Below are positions 33,045 through 44,500 of a stretch of DNA of 64,000 bases, piece by piece. The notes beneath the pieces are model-generated. The model saw only the letters and a list, made by a program, of their open reading frames with translations. It was not told the origin of the DNA and did not search any database. Origin of the DNA: Nectonema munidae (Eukaryota > Nematomorpha > Nectonematoida > Nectonematidae); contig JAUIRK010001041.1 of assembly GCA_030549495.1 (NCBI GenBank), positions 1 through 64,000 on the forward strand, given 5' to 3'. How positions within the stretch are numbered: the stretch's first letter is position 1; each line of letters opens with the position of its first letter. The translations under genes were made by a program, and so were the position numbers.

Positions 33045-33973
33045 TTATAGGTATGGCTTTTAGATGTTTAATTATATATATTTTATGCAATCGTGAAAAT
33101 TTTATCACTAAATTTCCCTTTTTACAAACATTAACTGGAAAAAGTCATAAACTTCAGATGAATTCAAACATTATATCCAAATAAGTGAAAAGAATTGAAA
33201 ACAGGTAAATAGGAATAATCCATTTTAAAAAGTATTCATTTAATAAATTACTTACGCGTACTTAGTATGTCTCTTCTTTATTTAACTTTGTTTTCATTTA
33301 TAAATAAATACACGTTTTTGTCTCTCAATTTCCCTTTTTGTTTAAGGATTTATAAGCACCAAAAGGTCCAAAAACAAGGTTATTCATTAAAGTGAACTTT
33401 TTGTAATATTCAAAGATAAGTTAGCTTATACACAAGTAAATGTGGCTTTCTTGATATGCAGTAGAACTTTTAAGTATCCGAACAACTTCGGAGACAAAGA
33501 AATTGTTCACATTAGTGATATAATCAAGCTGTTAGTGAAAAAATTCAATAATGAAAACTTTCAAAACAGTTTCTATGTCGATTGTAACATGAATAAACGC
33601 TGAAATTTGAAATGTTTTCTAAAGTAAAAAACTTTTTTCTCTTTTCACTAATTTATTTCTTTCTGATTCATTTGTGTAAGCTAGAAAACCGAGCTAATAA
33701 TAATAATCTTATTCATCATATCAAGAAGATATCTTAAATCATAAACTACTCCTCTCTGACAAACGCGTCCCATAAAGTCTAAAGTATTTGCGCGAATATA
33801 ATCAGTATGATGAACTCTTTTTAAAGAATTTATTTTTAATTCACTAAACTGAGCTTTGTGCAACTCTGCATAAAGCGAACTTAAACAAAAGACCCCAAAA
33901 TTGCTGTTTAATGCTGGTAACAGTTGGTTCACTCATATATCATTATACTTTATATTTTCTTTTTTTTCAACAG
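33045..33973. other. Intronic AT-rich DNA with a possible mariner/pogo-like end
   Basis: At 33462 CAGTAGAACTTTTAAGTATC followed by CGAACAACTTCGG resembles a pogo/Tigger-type terminus; no partner was found. Otherwise nothing supported. Confidence 0.3.
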
Positions 33974-34032
33974 AAATCGCTCAACATCCAATCATAAAAG
34001 CAAAATTGAAGCACTTCTTAAAAAGATAAAAA
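33974..34032 (+). CDS. FAM13: FAM13-family gene exon 6 (start of coiled coil)
   Basis: A 59 bp exon after a strong acceptor (ttttctttttttttcaacag|). It enters in phase 2 and reads NRSTSNHKSKIEALLKKIK, ending at AAAAA|gtaata in phase 1. KIEALLKKIK corresponds to the vertebrate segment RIQSLKKKIRKFE in FAM13A (recalled from memory). The next exon at 37413 enters in phase 1 and continues the helix. The exon is too short to stand out on its own; the phase match on both sides and the homologous block are the evidence. Confidence 0.65.
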
Positions 34033-35066
34033 GTAATATTTTAACATCTTATACTCAAAAAAATATATATATATTTATTTCTACACAACCTTCAAAACTT
34101 AACTTAGATATTTGTCACAATTCTCCTTTTTGGATATCCCTTTACTAACGTGAGCAGCAAAAATATCAAGATTCAAAGAATATAAGGTTATGCAGAAAAA
34201 GAGACTTCTTGTCCATTCATTTTTCCGACTAAATAATAACATCTGGAAAAATTGTTAAATTGTAATCTAAACGGAAATACAAATAGAATGATGATCGTCT
34301 AAAATTAATACCCAAAATATCTATTCCATTATTCCTCCTACTCAGTAATAGGCTTCAGGAATTTTAACATCGCATTCTCTCAATTTCAAAGGATTCCTTC
34401 ATTTTGTCATAGTCTATATTTTAGTATAATTTGAAAATTTCATCACACCTAATCAAAATACCAAAATTAAAACAAGAAAAGTGTGCGATAAATTATTTAT
34501 GCTTTATCGCTGCAAAAAAAGTATTAATGCCATTGTCGCTATGTAAAAACTTTGACAACATGTTTTAATTACGGCCAGTTGGCTAAACTAGCGTTCCGTG
34601 ATTTTGATTGTGGACCTCTGAATTAACTTTTGTATTATTAATTTTGGTTACCGTATATAATCGCGTATCATGGTAAATTTAAAGGCCTAATTTATTTATG
34701 CCTGCCGCATTATACACGAGGTTTAAATTTTGATGTTTGAAATTGTTTAAAGCCGTTTTATGACTTATTATTAGTGTACATAATAATGTATAAAAAGTAT
34801 ACACACGAAAACTTTTCCATTGAATTGAAAAGATGCAGAAAGTTATTAAGCTAAACACATTTGCAATCGACTACCATATGGTCCATTCTGAAAAAATTAA
34901 CGAAAAATAACGAAACTTTTTATTAAAGTAACGCTAACGAAAAACAACCATAATTTTTCTAATTAAATGATAACGGGGCACTTTTTTGTTCAAAGGGAAC
35001 GATAACTACAACAAAGTTATTTTTAGAAGTAGCGATCCTAAGTCTACGGTACGGAATACATACACA
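34033..35066. other. FAM13 intronic DNA
   Basis: AT-rich, nothing supported. Confidence 0.35.
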
Positions 35067-35204
35067 TTAACCCATTTAAGACCAAGCAAAGCAGACGATA
35101 TCTAAAAAAACGCAGACGATTTATATTCAAAGTCATTGAAAAAAGCAGACGTAGATGAAATTACTTATGTTCCAAAATAGGAACATTGGTCGTGAATGGG
35201 TTAA
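35067..35204 (-). mobile_element. TTAA-flanked MITE, family A copy 2
   Basis: Inverted copy of 14976-15113: TTAACCCATTTAAGACC at the left and GTCGTGAATGGGTTAA at the right. It has the same GTTCC…GGAAC hairpin and three GCAGACG words. It is very close in sequence to copies 1 and 3. Confidence 0.85.
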
Positions 35205-37412
35205 TCCTCAAAATAATAATTAGATGGGAAAAAATTACTTTGCCATTTATTGAAATTTTGCAGTAGATTTGTTGTAAATGCTTTTTATTTCAATGGAATA
35301 TCTACTTTGTTTAAATTGTCGGAGAATTCGCGCGCTCTCTCTCTCTATACAACTTTTTTTATAAGCAACTCCGTTTTCTGTAAAAGTCCTCAGGTTGCTA
35401 AGGGTGGAGATCCTTTTCAGGTCTCAAGTTAAAATGAGTCTTATTTCTTGGGAAAGGAAAAAATGAAGGCGATGAGTACAATTCCAAAAATTTAGCAAGA
35501 CATTCATATGAGGCCTGAGCTTTGCTTAACAAATTGCTTGATTAGAGGTCTGAACCCCTAGCAATTGTGTTTTTTATAAAAATAAAAAAAGGTGTTCCAC
35601 AGCTATACATAGTATTTTTTTTATTTTTTTTTAGTATTCCCTTTTGGAAAAAATATCTTAAATGTTAAATCTAAAAGATAATTTTCTACGCAACCTTTTT
35701 TATCATCTATTCCAATTACAGTGGAACATTGAGTTAGGAGCAACTTGACCGACAAAGGAATCGTCTCAGAGACAATGTTTGCCAGCACATTCCAAAATTA
35801 AGCCGTATACATACAATTCTTTATAATAGTTGTTTCTTTATAAAAATTTTATAAGCAATGTGTTGGTTTTTTTTGGAACCTCATAACATTTTTTTAACAT
35901 AACGAAGACTTTAGCATTCCTGAATGAATACCTTGGCTTGATATTAATAATAATAATAATAATTAATTCGCATTATAACGAAAATAAGAGGAAGCTCCCT
36001 AAAAGCAATTTAGTTGTTTAGTTTAACAGGCCAAATTTTTTTATAATACAAATCACAAATTATACTGCCTCCTGCTCTCTTGATCTCGCATTTTTAAAGA
36101 CTATTATTTTATTCTTCTTTCATTTCTATAAAAATTTGATACGTGATTGACGTTTTTTTTGCATTCTTTTTTGTATTTAATATTTTCTATTTTCTATTAA
36201 GATTTCGTATACTAGAAATGGAATTATAGCTCCATTCATTTTAATAAGTGGGAAACGTATATGGTCGTAACGTTAAAATAAATTAGTTTAATTTGTTAAA
36301 TTTTGATACTCCAAACTTACTCTTTTTTCAAATTGAGCTTTTTATTCATTAAGCTTGTCTTTCATTGGGCTATGAAGTTTAGAAATAAAAATAAAAATTT
36401 TCTTCCGGATCAGTATTTTACTGTCGGTAAATTTCATATATTTGCGTGTCAGTAAATTTTTATTATAATTTTTAATTTTATCCTTCAATTTTTCAATAAT
36501 AATAATATTTTGTGTTGTTGTTTAAGTTTTTCAAATTTATAATGAATTTGTCAATTATAAAAATTTAAAATTCCATAACACAACTGAAGAGGGAGTTTAC
36601 AAAAAGAACAACTTAAATTGTAAATAAGATTTCGATTTGAGATAATTTTAACGAATCATAATGGAGAAATTATCCCGCTTCACGAAAGGACGGATTAAGC
36701 CCGTAAAGAGGGGTCCACATATAAATTTTTTAATAATAAAATCAATACTCGATCAATAATCCGATTTTTCCTCAAATTTTTGAAAACTAATCTTGACTTT
36801 ATTTTTATATCAATATCTGCGCAAATACTGATTTTTGATGTCTCAATTTAAAATAAAAATACAATTGTATGTGATCCAACCGTATACGAATTAAAATACT
36901 TGAAAAGAATATTGTATGAAGGAAAAGGATTTTGAAGTTATTGAACAGAAAGGAAAAAAACTAAATAAGTTTTTGAAAGAATGACGCCTTTTATTTTCCC
37001 AAGCTGCCATATACACTATATATTTCAATTAGACTTGTAATCATTTTAATTCTTTGCTTTACACGCATGTTGTAGTTTAGTTTCACCTACACATGCTCTT
37101 TCTTTCAATTTTGGATGGTAAAAATTCGGGTGAAAACGTTCCAAGATTTATAAATGCAAATACTCCTCATTCTGAATGTGAAATCACAATTACAAAAACA
37201 TCAAATTTGTATTTAATAAATACCATTACTCCTTTCATGCAGATAAGGGCACCCGTGTCCCATAGAATAAAATCGCCCGCTTTAAATATATAAAAACTCT
37301 TTGAAAATAAAACAGACGCTTAGTTTTATAAAATTGTGGTCCTCAAAGGATTAAAGGAGTAAAGAACTTATTGTTTACTAATTATAAAGTATATAATCTT
37401 CTTCATTTTCAG
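35205..37412. other. FAM13 intronic DNA
   Basis: Long AT-rich intron. A (TAA)n run lies at 35943-35962. ACAGTGGAACATTGAGTTAG at 35720 resembles a degenerate transposon terminus without partner. No exon with matching phase was found. Confidence 0.35.
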
Positions 37413-37471
37413 ACTACAAAGAAAAGCTTGCTAATTTAGAGGGAACATTCATAAAATCCAACGGCTATAAA
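37413..37471 (+). CDS. FAM13: FAM13-family gene exon 7 (coiled coil)
   Basis: A 59 bp exon after tcttcttcattttcag|. It enters in phase 1 (A+AC giving Asn) as NYKEKLANLEGTFIKSNGYK and ends at AAA|gtatct in phase 0. Joined to exon 6 it gives KKIKNYKEKL, matching the KKIRKFEDRF part of FAM13A. It ends in GYK where FAM13A has KYR directly before PSHSDK, and the next exon begins PSLSDK. This junction is the strongest single argument for the gene identity. Confidence 0.8.
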
Positions 37472-37531
37472 GTATCTTTTATATTTTTCAGCTTTTACAA
37501 ATTTTCTACAAGTCTTTATTATTTTGTTTAG

Positions 37532-37613
37532 CCTTCTCTCAGTGACAAATTAAATTGTCCTGATATGCGTAAAATCACATACAACATAAATTTTGCCATT
37601 GAAAAGATACAAG
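37532..37613 (+). CDS. FAM13: FAM13-family gene exon 8 (PS-SDK block)
   Basis: An 82 bp exon separated from exon 7 by a 60 bp intron (acceptor ttattattttgtttag|). It enters in phase 0 and reads PSLSDKLNCPDMRKITYNIN then FAIEKIQ, ending CAAG|gtaaag in phase 1. It aligns with FAM13A PSHSDKAANPEVLKWTNDL, keeping Pro-Ser-x-Ser-Asp-Lys, the following Pro and the Lys/helix spacing. Substitution of the Trp in LKW by Ile is a notable divergence. The region forms part of the conserved central coiled coil of the family. Confidence 0.85.
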
Positions 37614-38542
37614 GTAAAGCATTTTTAACGATTTAAACATCTGTTTGTCTACTTTTTTATTTTATTTCCCTAATTTTAATATACTTTTGCATCTGCTTGT
37701 AATTTTGTATAAAACCGAAAGAAATAAGCGAACAGTTTGCGGATATTATTATTATAAATTTTTAAATTAAGCCAGTCACATGATATAAATTACTATGAAG
37801 AAAGCTATTCGTAATGCTTCTAACCTCCATGCTGTCTTCTTTTTCGATTTCAGCAGATTCGAAGTATTTACAGTTTCTCTCTTCTCACAAATTTTGTTTT
37901 CTTTTTTTGACAAATGCTAAAATTCAAAGTTTGATGAAATTTTAGTTGAACAAATAACTATAAAGCTTGATAATTTTAGTTGAACAAAGTTGTTGATATT
38001 AACCAATTATAACATATTAATAGCAATCATACGTAATATACCAAACTCTAAAATGAAGTTTTCCACTTTTAAAGATGTTCAAAAAGGCCTTGAACAAATG
38101 ATTAATGAATGAAATCATATTTAGAAATTAGCTTATACGATAGTTACAGACAAGAATATACATGGAGGCTTATACGTAAGATTTGATCGTAGACCTTATT
38201 CTATTTCCTATCGTTTAACATACTAGATAAGTATATAACATTTGGAGATTCAGATTTTGTTTATATAAATACAGTATACTAGTAATAACGCAAATGATCT
38301 CACTGTATATACAACAGGCACAATTCAACTTGAAAATGTGTTAGATATATAAACCTTAAATGTTCTCTAGGATATTTGTGAATTGTGTTAGAGATGAAAA
38401 ATATTACATTTCTTTATATTTTAATAGTTGTTTTTTAAAATTGAAGAACGTCTTCTTTCCTCTCATTTCCAATATCAAATAAAATATGTTTAAGCGTCAC
38501 TTCCAACATATAATTAAGGTAATTGTATGAGATTCTCCTATA
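37614..38542. other. FAM13 intronic DNA
   Basis: Nothing supported; one or more short conserved exons could hide here. Confidence 0.35.
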
Positions 38543-38672
38543 TTAACCGGTTATCGACCACAGTCGACTTTACAAAAATATAATCATCTGCGTTTATCAA
38601 TGCTTTTTAATATAAATCTTCTGCTTTACATTAGATATCGTCTGATTATTATTGTGGCCGATAACGGGTTAA
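38543..38672 (-). mobile_element. TTAA-flanked MITE, family B copy 4
   Basis: Inverted relative of copies 1 and 3: TTAACCGGTTATCGACCAC at the left and GGCCGATAACGGGTTAA at the right, with complete TTAA on both sides. It contains TTAGATATCGTCTG and AATCATCTGCG words. Confidence 0.85.
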
Positions 38673-40593
38673 GTAATTTTTAAGATCGCTCTCTCTTTTT
38701 GTTACTTCATCCTTCATTCTCCCTGTAGCATCAAATAACAAGATTAAAATCTCAAATTTAAAAAGTTGTTTTCTTTTTTGTCATGGGGAGGGTGAAGTAG
38801 ACAAATTCTTTAATCTGATTGGATAAAATTTTTTGAATAATTACTTTGTGTTGACCAATCAAATTACGCTAGCAAACAATTATTTTGAACATTTAAATAA
38901 ATTTTATTATTTATGTCTTATTCTTTGGCAAGCCTTTCTCCACTAAAAGAAGTATTGTGTCACAGGTGGTGTCTCCTCTAAGGGAGTATTCCCTAGCCTT
39001 TTTGTGTAATAGCACTAAAATTTTAATTTTGAGCAATTTTACCTGCATAGAAATTTTTTTAATAATACCTAACATAATAGAGTATAGTAATAATTGGAGA
39101 AGTGAAATAACTGAGAATATTTCATTTGGATCCTAGATCTTAAGAGAGTGTATCAATTTTCCATACAACGTATCTGTCCACAGTGAAACTCTCATATCGT
39201 TTCCTAGGTGCAGCAACTATTTTTGTCTTTAGCTTTGTCATGAAGATGCGTAGAAAACCCAATTTCAAATGGGTATATAGAATTTGGTGACTCCTCAAAT
39301 CATCCTTTTTTTACCACACAAAATATTTTTAACGAATTTTCATATAAATTGAATCAAGGCATTTTTGTTGTCGTAAAGTAGCCGATTTTGAATAATGTCC
39401 ATTGAATTTCAGATTTGTCTTTCAGGAACAATAATTCAAAGTGGGTTAACGCGCACACGTCAGAAGGCGATCTTTTGAATTGCACAATGATTATAGTTTA
39501 GTAAAGTAATTGTTGCTTCCAACTCCTCATATATGTTCCATATGTTTCAGATTTTGTATGATTATGTATGATGTAATCTGCAGGTATGGTGAAAAGATAG
39601 AAAGAATACAAGAAAACGTAAGCGATCTTAAATGAATTGAAAGTTCATCGAACTTTTAGATTGAAAAAAGTTTAGTACGTGATGAAATGTTTTGTAAAAG
39701 ATCTCTCGTTTCTTTAAAAGATAAATATAAATGATTTTTTGCTTTTTCTCATATTTCATCTCAATTTTATGTATTTTTTTCCAATAAAGTTTTTATGAAT
39801 ACCAACGACTCTTGAAATATTTATTTTGGAAGCAAATAACACCTTTTAAACTAAATGAAGCTTACAAGATTATAAATTAAGCTTTAACATTTCCAGGTTC
39901 AACAGCTAATGTTAGTCATCGTTTTCTCCACTTAACACTTTTATGCACAATGGAATTTAAATTCTTCTTCAAAAAATAATATTTAATTTTGTAAGTAAAT
40001 ATTATAAACATTTTAATTTTATCGTTGAATTCTTCAATAATAATATTTTGTGTTGTTGTTCTTTACTATTCTTTAAGTATATTAAAACTAAAGATGTATC
40101 GGTTGTGAAATTTTTTGTATCCGCGCACGCGGATGTCAGAATTAATTTTTGCCGTATGCGGTGGCGGATATCATACGTCTTATTCTAAGCCAACAGAAGT
40201 TTTATACTTCTTAAACATTTAGAGAGATGATGTCAATGTATATGTGTTATCATAAAGAAATACATTTCATAAAAATGTTGGGTAAAGTAAAAATTTAAAA
40301 ATTTCGACTAAAACTTTGCGGTATATAGAAAAAAGAAAAATGTTTCAAAATTGCGGGTGCGGATGTTGAAACTTAAATGATCCGCGGATTAGGATGTTAA
40401 GAGGATGTACAATTTCTTTCGGGTAATAAATAAGTTAAATTTTTTAGAAATATATCGAAGTTTGCAGTTAGAATTGGGTTTAAAATATTTTAAATATTTG
40501 GGGTGGGACTCAAATTGAGATTAGTATTTGGAGTTGGGTCATTTTTCTGCAACTTTGGATATAATGAATGCATGAAAAAATTTGGCTAGAAAT
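38673..40593. other. FAM13 intronic DNA
   Basis: AT-rich. Near 40130-40420 and 49840-50100 there are similar but inverted blocks (GCGGATGTCAGAATT, GATCCGCGGAT against ATCCGTGGATCATT), so an unclassified dispersed repeat is likely. No exon seen. Confidence 0.4.
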
Positions 40594-40911
40594 TAGTGAT
40601 GGGACGATACCAAAATTAATTACGATTCCGATTCTACTTAATATACCTGTTCCCGATACAATTCCGATTCTAAAATATTACAACTTGAAATAACTTTTTA
40701 ATATTATTTTGAACTTCAATTAATTTCTATCACTTTTTGGGAATAAATATCCTCAATATGAAAGCAAAATTATATAAATAATCCACTTTTGAAAATTTTG
40801 AGTTAAAATGTTTAAAATTAAAAAACTATAGTCGTGAGAAGCATATTCAGCTTATAATGATAGAATAAAATTTTATTAATATTACATAGAGATCTTTTGA
40901 ATCAATCGTAA

Positions 40912-41341
40912 TTAAATTGGAGCTTTCGTAAATTATAGTGCAAAAACATAAGCATTTCTCCTGTTTTTGCTTCTAAGCGATTTCTTTTAGTAGAATAAAT
41001 ATTTCCTCCAATACTAAAAACTCTTTCACTTTCAACTGAAGAAGGCGGAGCACATAAATACTTTTTTGAAAAAAACGCCAATATTGGAAGGTCTGCTTTG
41101 TTAGCTTTCCACCATTCAAACGGACTTGTTTTTTTTTCTATTAATTTATATTTTAAATATTTCGTTATTTCAGTCTCTAGTTTTCGAGTTGTTGTTATAT
41201 ATAAAATTGATGACTTCTTTTTCTTGTTTTCTTTCTCATTTTGAATTTTTCTTTTTTTAAACTCAGTAAAACATTTTTCAAAACTGAAATTGAATTCAAC
41301 GCTTCGCTCATTATCACTTGGAGTTAAGAAAAGTTTCTAAT
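40912..41341 (-). pseudogene. hAT transposase C-terminal dimerisation domain
   Basis: A minus-strand frame open for about 140 codons without an ATG: NERSVEFNFSFEKC, RKLETEITKYLKYKLIEKK, SPFEWWKANKADLPILA, KKYLCAPPSSVESERVFS and IGGNIYSTKRNRLEAKT. This is the classical hAT C-terminal dimerisation domain ('P..WW..N…PLLA..A…L..P.SS..SER.FS.AG…RN.L'). The DNA-binding BED finger and catalytic RNase H-like core are absent. It sits inside a complete set of hAT ends, so it is the remainder of the element's own transposase. Confidence 0.85.
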
Positions 41342-41464
41342 GTTATTAGTTCTTAAATGCGATGGGGACCAGTATCATCTTCGATTTAAGCGAATGATCG
41401 ACACATCCGACTTACACAATGGGATTTTACAATTAGTTTTAATTTATTATTTAAATAAAATTTA

Positions 41465-41560
41465 TTTGAACTAATGTGTGAGTGGGTTGTGCGTTGGGCT
41501 TGTGTCCCGCACTAGACAAATTACTCATAGTTCGATACATGCGGTTTTAACATTTAAAAT
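41465..41560 (+). repeat. Possible tRNA-like SINE fragment D3
   Basis: GTGAGTGGGTTGTGCGTTGG followed about 35 bp later by AGTTCGATACATGCGG resembles tRNA A- and B-box spacing and the D1/D2 tails (TTCGATACAAGCGG). It lies inside the hAT element, so it would be a later insertion. Confidence 0.35.
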
Positions 41561-41874
41561 GTACATGACAATTTTTTTATATAAAATTATACCACAAAAT
41601 TTACAAAAAAAGTAGCTTAAACATAATGCACAATTAACACAAAAAAATGTTAAATTTTTTTATAATTAAATAATTTTGTCGAATCAAGTGATTCTACACA
41701 ATAAGTAGTAAAATCATTTATACAATAAAATCCTAAGTAAAGGAAATCAATGTAACGTATTAACTTGGAATCGTTTTGGTATCGGAGCGAGTTGAAATAT
41801 TTCCACTCCGATTCCGATTCTAGAGAAAATTTCCGATTATTCCGATACGATTCCGATTAATCGTCCCATCACTA

Positions 41875-42439
41875 CTAGAAATATGATTTTTAAATTGGAA
41901 ATTTAAAAAACCATTTCAAAATTTTGTTATGAAATATTGTTACACTTTAAAAAGCTACTTTATTTATATTTGCAAACTCTTTTTTTGACAAGCTTTTCAA
42001 TATCCTGAGTTTGAACTTGATAAATCACAAAAACAATGACCTTATACTGTAAGTTCATTCCTCTTTTTATACTTCATCTTCAAAGTTGATGCACAAATAT
42101 AAATTGTCTAAATATATAAGCATCACTTAGACCAACCAGAATCAGATTTTTACATTACTTTATATTATTTTCTATAAAATTAGGGAAATTTGATACTTTT
42201 AAACGCTAGTCCTATCATACTTCGAAACGAAGCAAAATGTTTTTATTATTGCTGTGGACCATTTAATGTATCAGCATGGAGTACTGCTGATCCATGGACC
42301 ATGACTTGAGAAGGAATCATTAATCGTGAGTATTAATAATTGTAAATCAAAATTTTCCGCTACCTAATCCTTATTTTCCATTTTTGCAGCGACACTTTTT
42401 TTCTAATTTTACTAAATTCGTGTAATCTCAATTCTAGTA
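41875..42439. other. FAM13 intronic DNA
   Basis: Nothing supported. Confidence 0.35.
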
Positions 42440-42600
42440 AGCTTGTTTCCAGGCGGTTGTAAGCTAGGATTTATTTTGCCTCCTGAAACTCTCTTGAAAT
42501 ATATAAATATATACCGTTTTTTATAGTCCCGACTCTATTAAAATAAGTTTTGGCGCTCCCTCCCTGTACCTGTAGTCTGGCGATCGGACTGTTTGTAATT
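42440..42600 (+). repeat. Unclassified repeat F, copy 2
   Basis: Matches 20650-20850 in order: GGATTTATTTTGCC, CTCTTGAAATATATAAA, TTTTTTATAGTCC, TTTTGGCGC, CCCTGTACCTG and AGTCTGGCG. It lies about 40 bp before FAM13 exon 9 and may contribute to its splice acceptor region. Confidence 0.6.
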
Positions 42601-42640
42601 CATTTTTCTTTCTTTGAAAATTTAAATTTAATATGAAAAG

Positions 42641-43111
42641 ATTTGAATGAAAAGCACTATAAACATAAAGTTGCTTGCCTTGAAAATGAAGAGGTAGCAG
42701 AAATCAGCAACAAAATGAAACATCTTATGGCCAATGATGGCGCCAAAGCTAAAAGCATGAAAGAAGACTTTGATGATGAGAATAGTGGAGATGAGGAGGT
42801 TCACGTCTCTTCCAACTATGCTTCTCTGCAAAATGAAAAACTAAGTCTTCAAAAAATGCTGCTCCACTTTGAAATGATGAATGGATTTGATTGCGACGAA
42901 TCGTCAAAGCATGCCCAATCCTACAAGTTTCTTCTCAAGCCCTTATACAACAAATACCGCAAAACTAAGCTCTCTTGTCTTCGTCAGAGTTTTCCGAGCA
43001 GCGTCTTATTGTCCAAGCAATCAGCAGCAACAGGAGCGCCATCTTCTCCGTCTTCTTCTTCCTCATCTCCTTCTCCAGCTTTCTTTGAACAACTGCCAAC
43101 TATCCATGAAG
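42641..43111 (+). CDS. FAM13: FAM13-family gene exon 9 (conserved SLQK/KPLY block)
   Basis: The main conserved exon. It enters in phase 1; acceptors at 42640, 42670, 42691 or 42700 are all in the same phase, so the exact start is open. It encodes an acidic linker (KEDFDDENSGDEEVHVSS), then LQNEKLSLQKMLLHFEMMNG, matching FAM13A ANEKVALQKALLYYESIHG. Next comes FLLKPLYNKYRKTK, matching VMKPLYDRYRLVK, then a Ser-rich tract, then FFEQLPTIHEG, matching LLQPIIEG. It ends at GAAG|gtttgt in phase 1. In vertebrates this block lies about 170 residues from the C-terminus. An insertion of about 6 residues (DCDESSKHAQ) separates the two motifs here. Confidence 0.9.
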
Positions 43112-43529
43112 GTTTGTCATTTATATTCTCTTTACCAATTTTTTGAGTTCTTCCTCTACTTATGAAAGTATATAGGAATAAAGAAGTAGTAAAATTAGGG
43201 TTGAAGTATTTCATACATACTACATTCTTCGTTTATCTCAAAGTCGGATAAGTTGACATTCGACTTAACATGTGTGTTTTGATGTCAACTTACATGTTTT
43301 GAACCAGGGTTTTGCAGCCAGAAAGAAAGAAATAAATGTTTTAGTGTTTGGCCTTTCCTCCTGCTCCTTAAAATTTAAATATTTATTGGCATAAAAACTT
43401 GCATACTGTAAAAAATTAGGATTTTTAATTTAACCAGACCACATGATATTTGTTAAAAGAGACTCTTTTATTCAAAAAGTTATGTTATATCTAATTAACA
43501 CAACATAATGCAATGATAACTTAATAATC
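43112..43529. other. FAM13 intronic DNA
   Basis: Nothing supported before the RTE fragment. Confidence 0.35.
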
Positions 43530-44262
43530 CATTTTTGTAAGGGAATGACATACTTAATTAACATCTTGAAGGAGAAAATTGTAGAATGGCAAGAGTGCTT
43601 AGAGAAGTTTGTGCTAAAGATGAATACTAAGAAGACAGAAGTAATGTTATGTAATAAAAATGATGATTTTCAATTGCAAATTGAAGATAGACGTGGAGTA
43701 AAGCTGAAACAAGTAAGAAACTTTAAGTATTTGGGTACATAAAATTTCCGACAACGGAAGTCGTAAAAAAGAGATGTAAGCCAGGATCATGGAGAAACGT
43801 AAAAATAGTTATAGATGACAAAAGAATGCCGATGAAACTTAAAGCGAAGAATTACACAACAATTGTAAGACCAGTAATGACACATGGATGTGAATGCTGG
43901 AGCTTAAGGAAAAAAGACGAAAGAAATTAACAGCAACTGAGAAGAAGATGCTTAGAAAAATTATGGGAAAAGACTAAAAAACGAAAAGAGAACTGAAGAA
44001 GTGAGAGAAAAGACAGGAGTTGGAATAAGTGTATTGGCAGTAGCGAAACGCGAATAAGTGAGACAAACGATGGATAAAAAGTGGATGGTAAGAGAAGCAG
44101 GGCAAGACAACGCAAAAGATGGAAAGATAGACTAGCAGAACGACTCCAAGATCTTCGTCTCAACAAAGAGGATGCTTACGACAGGAAAATGGATAGAACG
44201 GATTGTAGCCACCGACCCCCAACTTGAAGACAAGGTGTAGTCAAAAAAGAAGAAGATGTACC
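43530..44262 (+). pseudogene. RTE-type LINE 3' fragment
   Basis: The C-terminal end of an RTE-like ORF2 and its 3' UTR. 43545-43742 encodes KEKIVEWQECLEKFVLKMNT then KKTEVML and VRNFKYLGT, the segment after the catalytic box. Shifted frames follow with TIVRPVMTHGCECWSL and RARQRKRWKDRLAERLQDL, then CSHRPPT. It ends in CCACCGACCCCCAACTTG near 44200 and an AAG-rich tail. The same 3' end occurs in the minus-strand copy at 59345. There are at least three frame breaks. It lies in the intron between FAM13 exons 9 and 10. Confidence 0.8.
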
Positions 44263-44364
44263 TAATTTACAAAATTACCTTTGCGCATTTATAAAACAAC
44301 ACCTGTTTCTATTTCTTGGGCTAAAAAATGAGAGCTAAAGCAAGTCTTTCTACCTAAAGTACAT

Positions 44365-44500
44365 TAATATTGATTCGATAACTCAAGGTTAGCATTGGGT
44401 TGGATCCCGTATCAAGCCTACGTCCCTCATATTTAGATACAAGTGGCGCAATTGGGCCTTCTCGATGAAAACATCCCACTCTACATTTGCCCTTTATAAA
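44365..44500 (+). repeat. tRNA-derived SINE-like copy D2
   Basis: Shares TTCGATAACTCAAGGT, GGATCCCG, CATATTTAGATACAAG and AAAACATCCCAC with D1 at 25160. The tRNA-like head is more decayed (GGGTTGGATCCCG as B box). Confidence 0.5.

Larger units (their letters stand above)
40594..41874 (-). mobile_element. hAT element with perfect 8 bp target duplication
   Basis: Terminal inverted repeats TAGTGATGGGACGAT (40594-40608) and the exact complement at 41860-41874. Both flanks read CTAGAAAT, an exact 8 bp target-site duplication. The subterminal regions are rich in GATTCCGATT words. It encodes only the C-terminal part of a transposase on the minus strand, so it is an internally deleted copy of 1281 bp, likely recent. 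A related short copy is at 53265-53515. Confidence 0.9.

Noticed and set aside
30660-33510. Single pogo/Tigger-like ends at 30662 and 33462
   Set aside because: They do not form a facing inverted pair and no transposase lies between, so an element cannot be bounded.
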